Below, one piece after another: positions 22,342 through 23,457 of a stretch of DNA of 23,457 nucleotides. Source of the stretch: Chryseobacterium indologenes (GTDB lineage: Bacteria > Bacteroidota > Bacteroidia > Flavobacteriales > Weeksellaceae). Where the stretch lies: positions 1 through 23,457 of the forward strand of contig DJTE01000004.1 of NCBI GenBank assembly GCA_002439165.1. Reading direction: 5' to 3'. The notes below the pieces were generated by a model. The model did not search any database, was not told where the DNA came from, and saw only the letters and a program-made list of their open reading frames with translations. The number at the start of each line of letters is the position of its first letter. Position 1 is the first letter of the stretch. The position numbers and the translations under genes were made by a program.

Positions 22342-23411
22342 AGCTGTACAGCAACTGTGTGTTGGTAAAAGGTGCCGCAAGAGCATCAGTATGTGACTTG
22401 CAGCGGGGCGAAATTCATCTTATTCCACTGTCTTTGGCCGAACTGTTCAATAAAAATGACTGCTTTAATACCGCAGCTGTCAGAAAGAAATTAAACGGAG
22501 ATTCTCAGGAAATTCTTGATGACTATATCGGGTTTCTTCTTGAACATGAATTATGTTTTTTCTGTACTTCAAAAGAAATCAGCCGCTTTCCCAAAATGCC
22601 GGAAGAATGGCTGTTTCCTGCTCATATTTCCCATGCCGTCCTTGATACGTACTCCAGTTTTGATTATTTCGATGATGCTTTTATGTCCCAGCTGGAAAAA
22701 CTCTGCTGTAATCATCTTCAGTTCAGATTTTTTAATGAAATATCTATTCATCAGCTGAACGGTTTGCTCGGAATAATAAAGCCGTCGCAGATTAAATCCA
22801 TAGAAGTGATCCTGCCTGAAAACAAGAATGAAACAGAGTTTTACGACAGGATAGCAGATCTGGTAAACAGGCATAAAAAAATAAGCACTCTGATCATAAC
22901 CAATGCCGGCGATAACAAAGTGCTGCAGGATGAAAATGGAGGGGTGGGAATGATCGTGAGGGTTACAGAAAAAATCAGCAGTTCTTTACATTGCGGTTTG
23001 ATGAGCCCGAAATTATTCAATGTTAATATTCCTACGTATACAGAATCTCTCCATCACAATTCCTGCCTGAACCGTAAGCTCTCCATTGATGCTGATGGTC
23101 ATATCAAAAACTGCCCGGCAATGAAAGAATCTTTTGGAAATATCCGGGATACGGCTTTAGAAGAAGCTGTCACCCAGTCAGAATTTCAAAAATATTGGAA
23201 TATCACCAAAGATCAGATCACCAAATGTAGGGATTGTGAATTCCGTCATGTCTGTATCGATTGCAGAGCCTACATAGAAAATCCGGAAGATCAATACTCA
23301 GCACCCCTTAAATGTGGCTACGATCCACAAACCTGTGAATGGGAAGACTGGAGCACACACCCTTTAAAACAGAAGGCGATAGACCATTATGGAATGAGAA
23401 AAATTCTTTAA
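22323..23411 (+). CDS. gwsS: SPASM-domain peptide maturase lacking the radical-SAM cluster motif (GwsS type)
   Basis: This 362-residue protein has a C-terminal SPASM domain: Cys248 and Cys264 (NSCLNRKLSIDADGHIKNC), then CxxC-x5-CxxC at 302-314 (KCRDCEFRHVCIDC), and Cys331 and Cys338. A lone Cys224 precedes these. The N-terminal and middle parts look like a degenerate radical-SAM barrel, but there is no CxxxCxxC anywhere; at the expected first strand it reads ISHAVLDTYSSFDYF. This matches what I know of the grasp-with-spasm partner family. It may bind auxiliary iron-sulfur clusters without cleaving SAM, or help present the peptide to the ATP-grasp. It overlaps the previous gene by 19 bases. 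Confidence 0.87.
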   Translation: MESEWLKLYSNCVLVKGAARASVCDLQRGEIHLIPLSLAELFNKNDCFNTAAVRKKLNGDSQEILDDYIGFLLEHELCFFCTSKEISRFPKMPEEWLFPAHISHAVLDTYSSFDYFDDAFMSQLEKLCCNHLQFRFFNEISIHQLNGLLGIIKPSQIKSIEVILPENKNETEFYDRIADLVNRHKKISTLIITNAGDNKVLQDENGGVGMIVRVTEKISSSLHCGLMSPKLFNVNIPTYTESLHHNSCLNRKLSIDADGHIKNCPAMKESFGNIRDTALEEAVTQSEFQKYWNITKDQITKCRDCEFRHVCIDCRAYIENPEDQYSAPLKCGYDPQTCEWEDWSTHPLKQKAIDHYGMRKIL

Positions 23412-23413
23412 AA

Positions 23414-23457
23414 ATGAATCAAAGCTTCAGAAACTTGTTGAAAATCTTTGATTTTCT
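23414..23457 (+). CDS. start of a further cluster gene (partial)
   Basis: A reading frame opens with ATG 2 bases after the SPASM gene stop and runs to the edge: MNQSFRNLLKIFDF. The tight spacing suggests the same operon. In comparable clusters an exporter often follows, and a short basic start leading to a hydrophobic segment would fit, but 14 residues cannot identify it. Confidence 0.45.
   Translation, partial: MNQSFRNLLKIFDF

Overview
The window reads as chromosomal DNA of a flavobacterium, most likely Chryseobacterium or a close relative. The evidence is AT-rich sequence, secreted GLPGLI-family proteins (a Bacteroidota family), A-rich start regions without strong Shine-Dalgarno sites, repeated promoters of the Bacteroidota form TTG-N19..21-TAnnTTTG, and a grasp-with-spasm peptide cluster typical of this group. 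I found no rRNA, tRNA, CRISPR array, insertion sequence or phage gene.

Layout. 1-2080: a possible 3' end of an unknown gene, then a MocR/PdxR-type regulator divergent from a GNAT acetyltransferase, with a shared promoter carrying an inverted repeat. 2081-2705: no convincing gene, but an array of TTCTAC words, a good promoter, a long-range RNA helix and an intrinsic terminator suggest a small RNA of about 230 nt. 2706-3287: an unrecognised exported protein. 3523-9740: a BlaI-type repressor with two tandem BlaR1-like M56 membrane metallopeptidases, then two GLPGLI proteins flanking a maltose-type O-acetyltransferase. The M56 proteins carry C-terminal regions unrelated to a penicillin-binding domain, so this looks like a BlaR1/BlaI-style envelope-sensing relay that need not sense beta-lactams.

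9799-19547: mostly housekeeping and envelope genes, each largely its own transcription unit: a small transaldolase (catalytic residues of the transaldolase type rather than F6P aldolase), a DUF1905/YdeI-like protein, an exported TPR protein, peptidase E, a DacB/PBP4-type carboxypeptidase coupled to an orphan histidine kinase, a small hypothetical protein, an M61-PDZ peptidase and an M1 peptidase.

19763-23457: the most interesting part. A Crp/Fnr-type regulator is followed by a ribosomal peptide cluster: two small precursors with near-identical leaders ending in GG, an ATP-grasp ligase (GwsG type), an unrecognised 77-residue basic protein, and a SPASM-domain protein (GwsS type) that lacks the radical-SAM cysteine triad. 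A further gene begins at the right edge and is cut. Each precursor has a 5' leader with the same hairpin, whose stem differs between copies in a way that preserves pairing. A strong terminator lies between precursors and enzymes, which would make the precursors more abundant than the maturases. The enzyme family is known from genome mining; the 77-residue protein, the conserved leader hairpin and the product of these cores are what I could not match to anything described.
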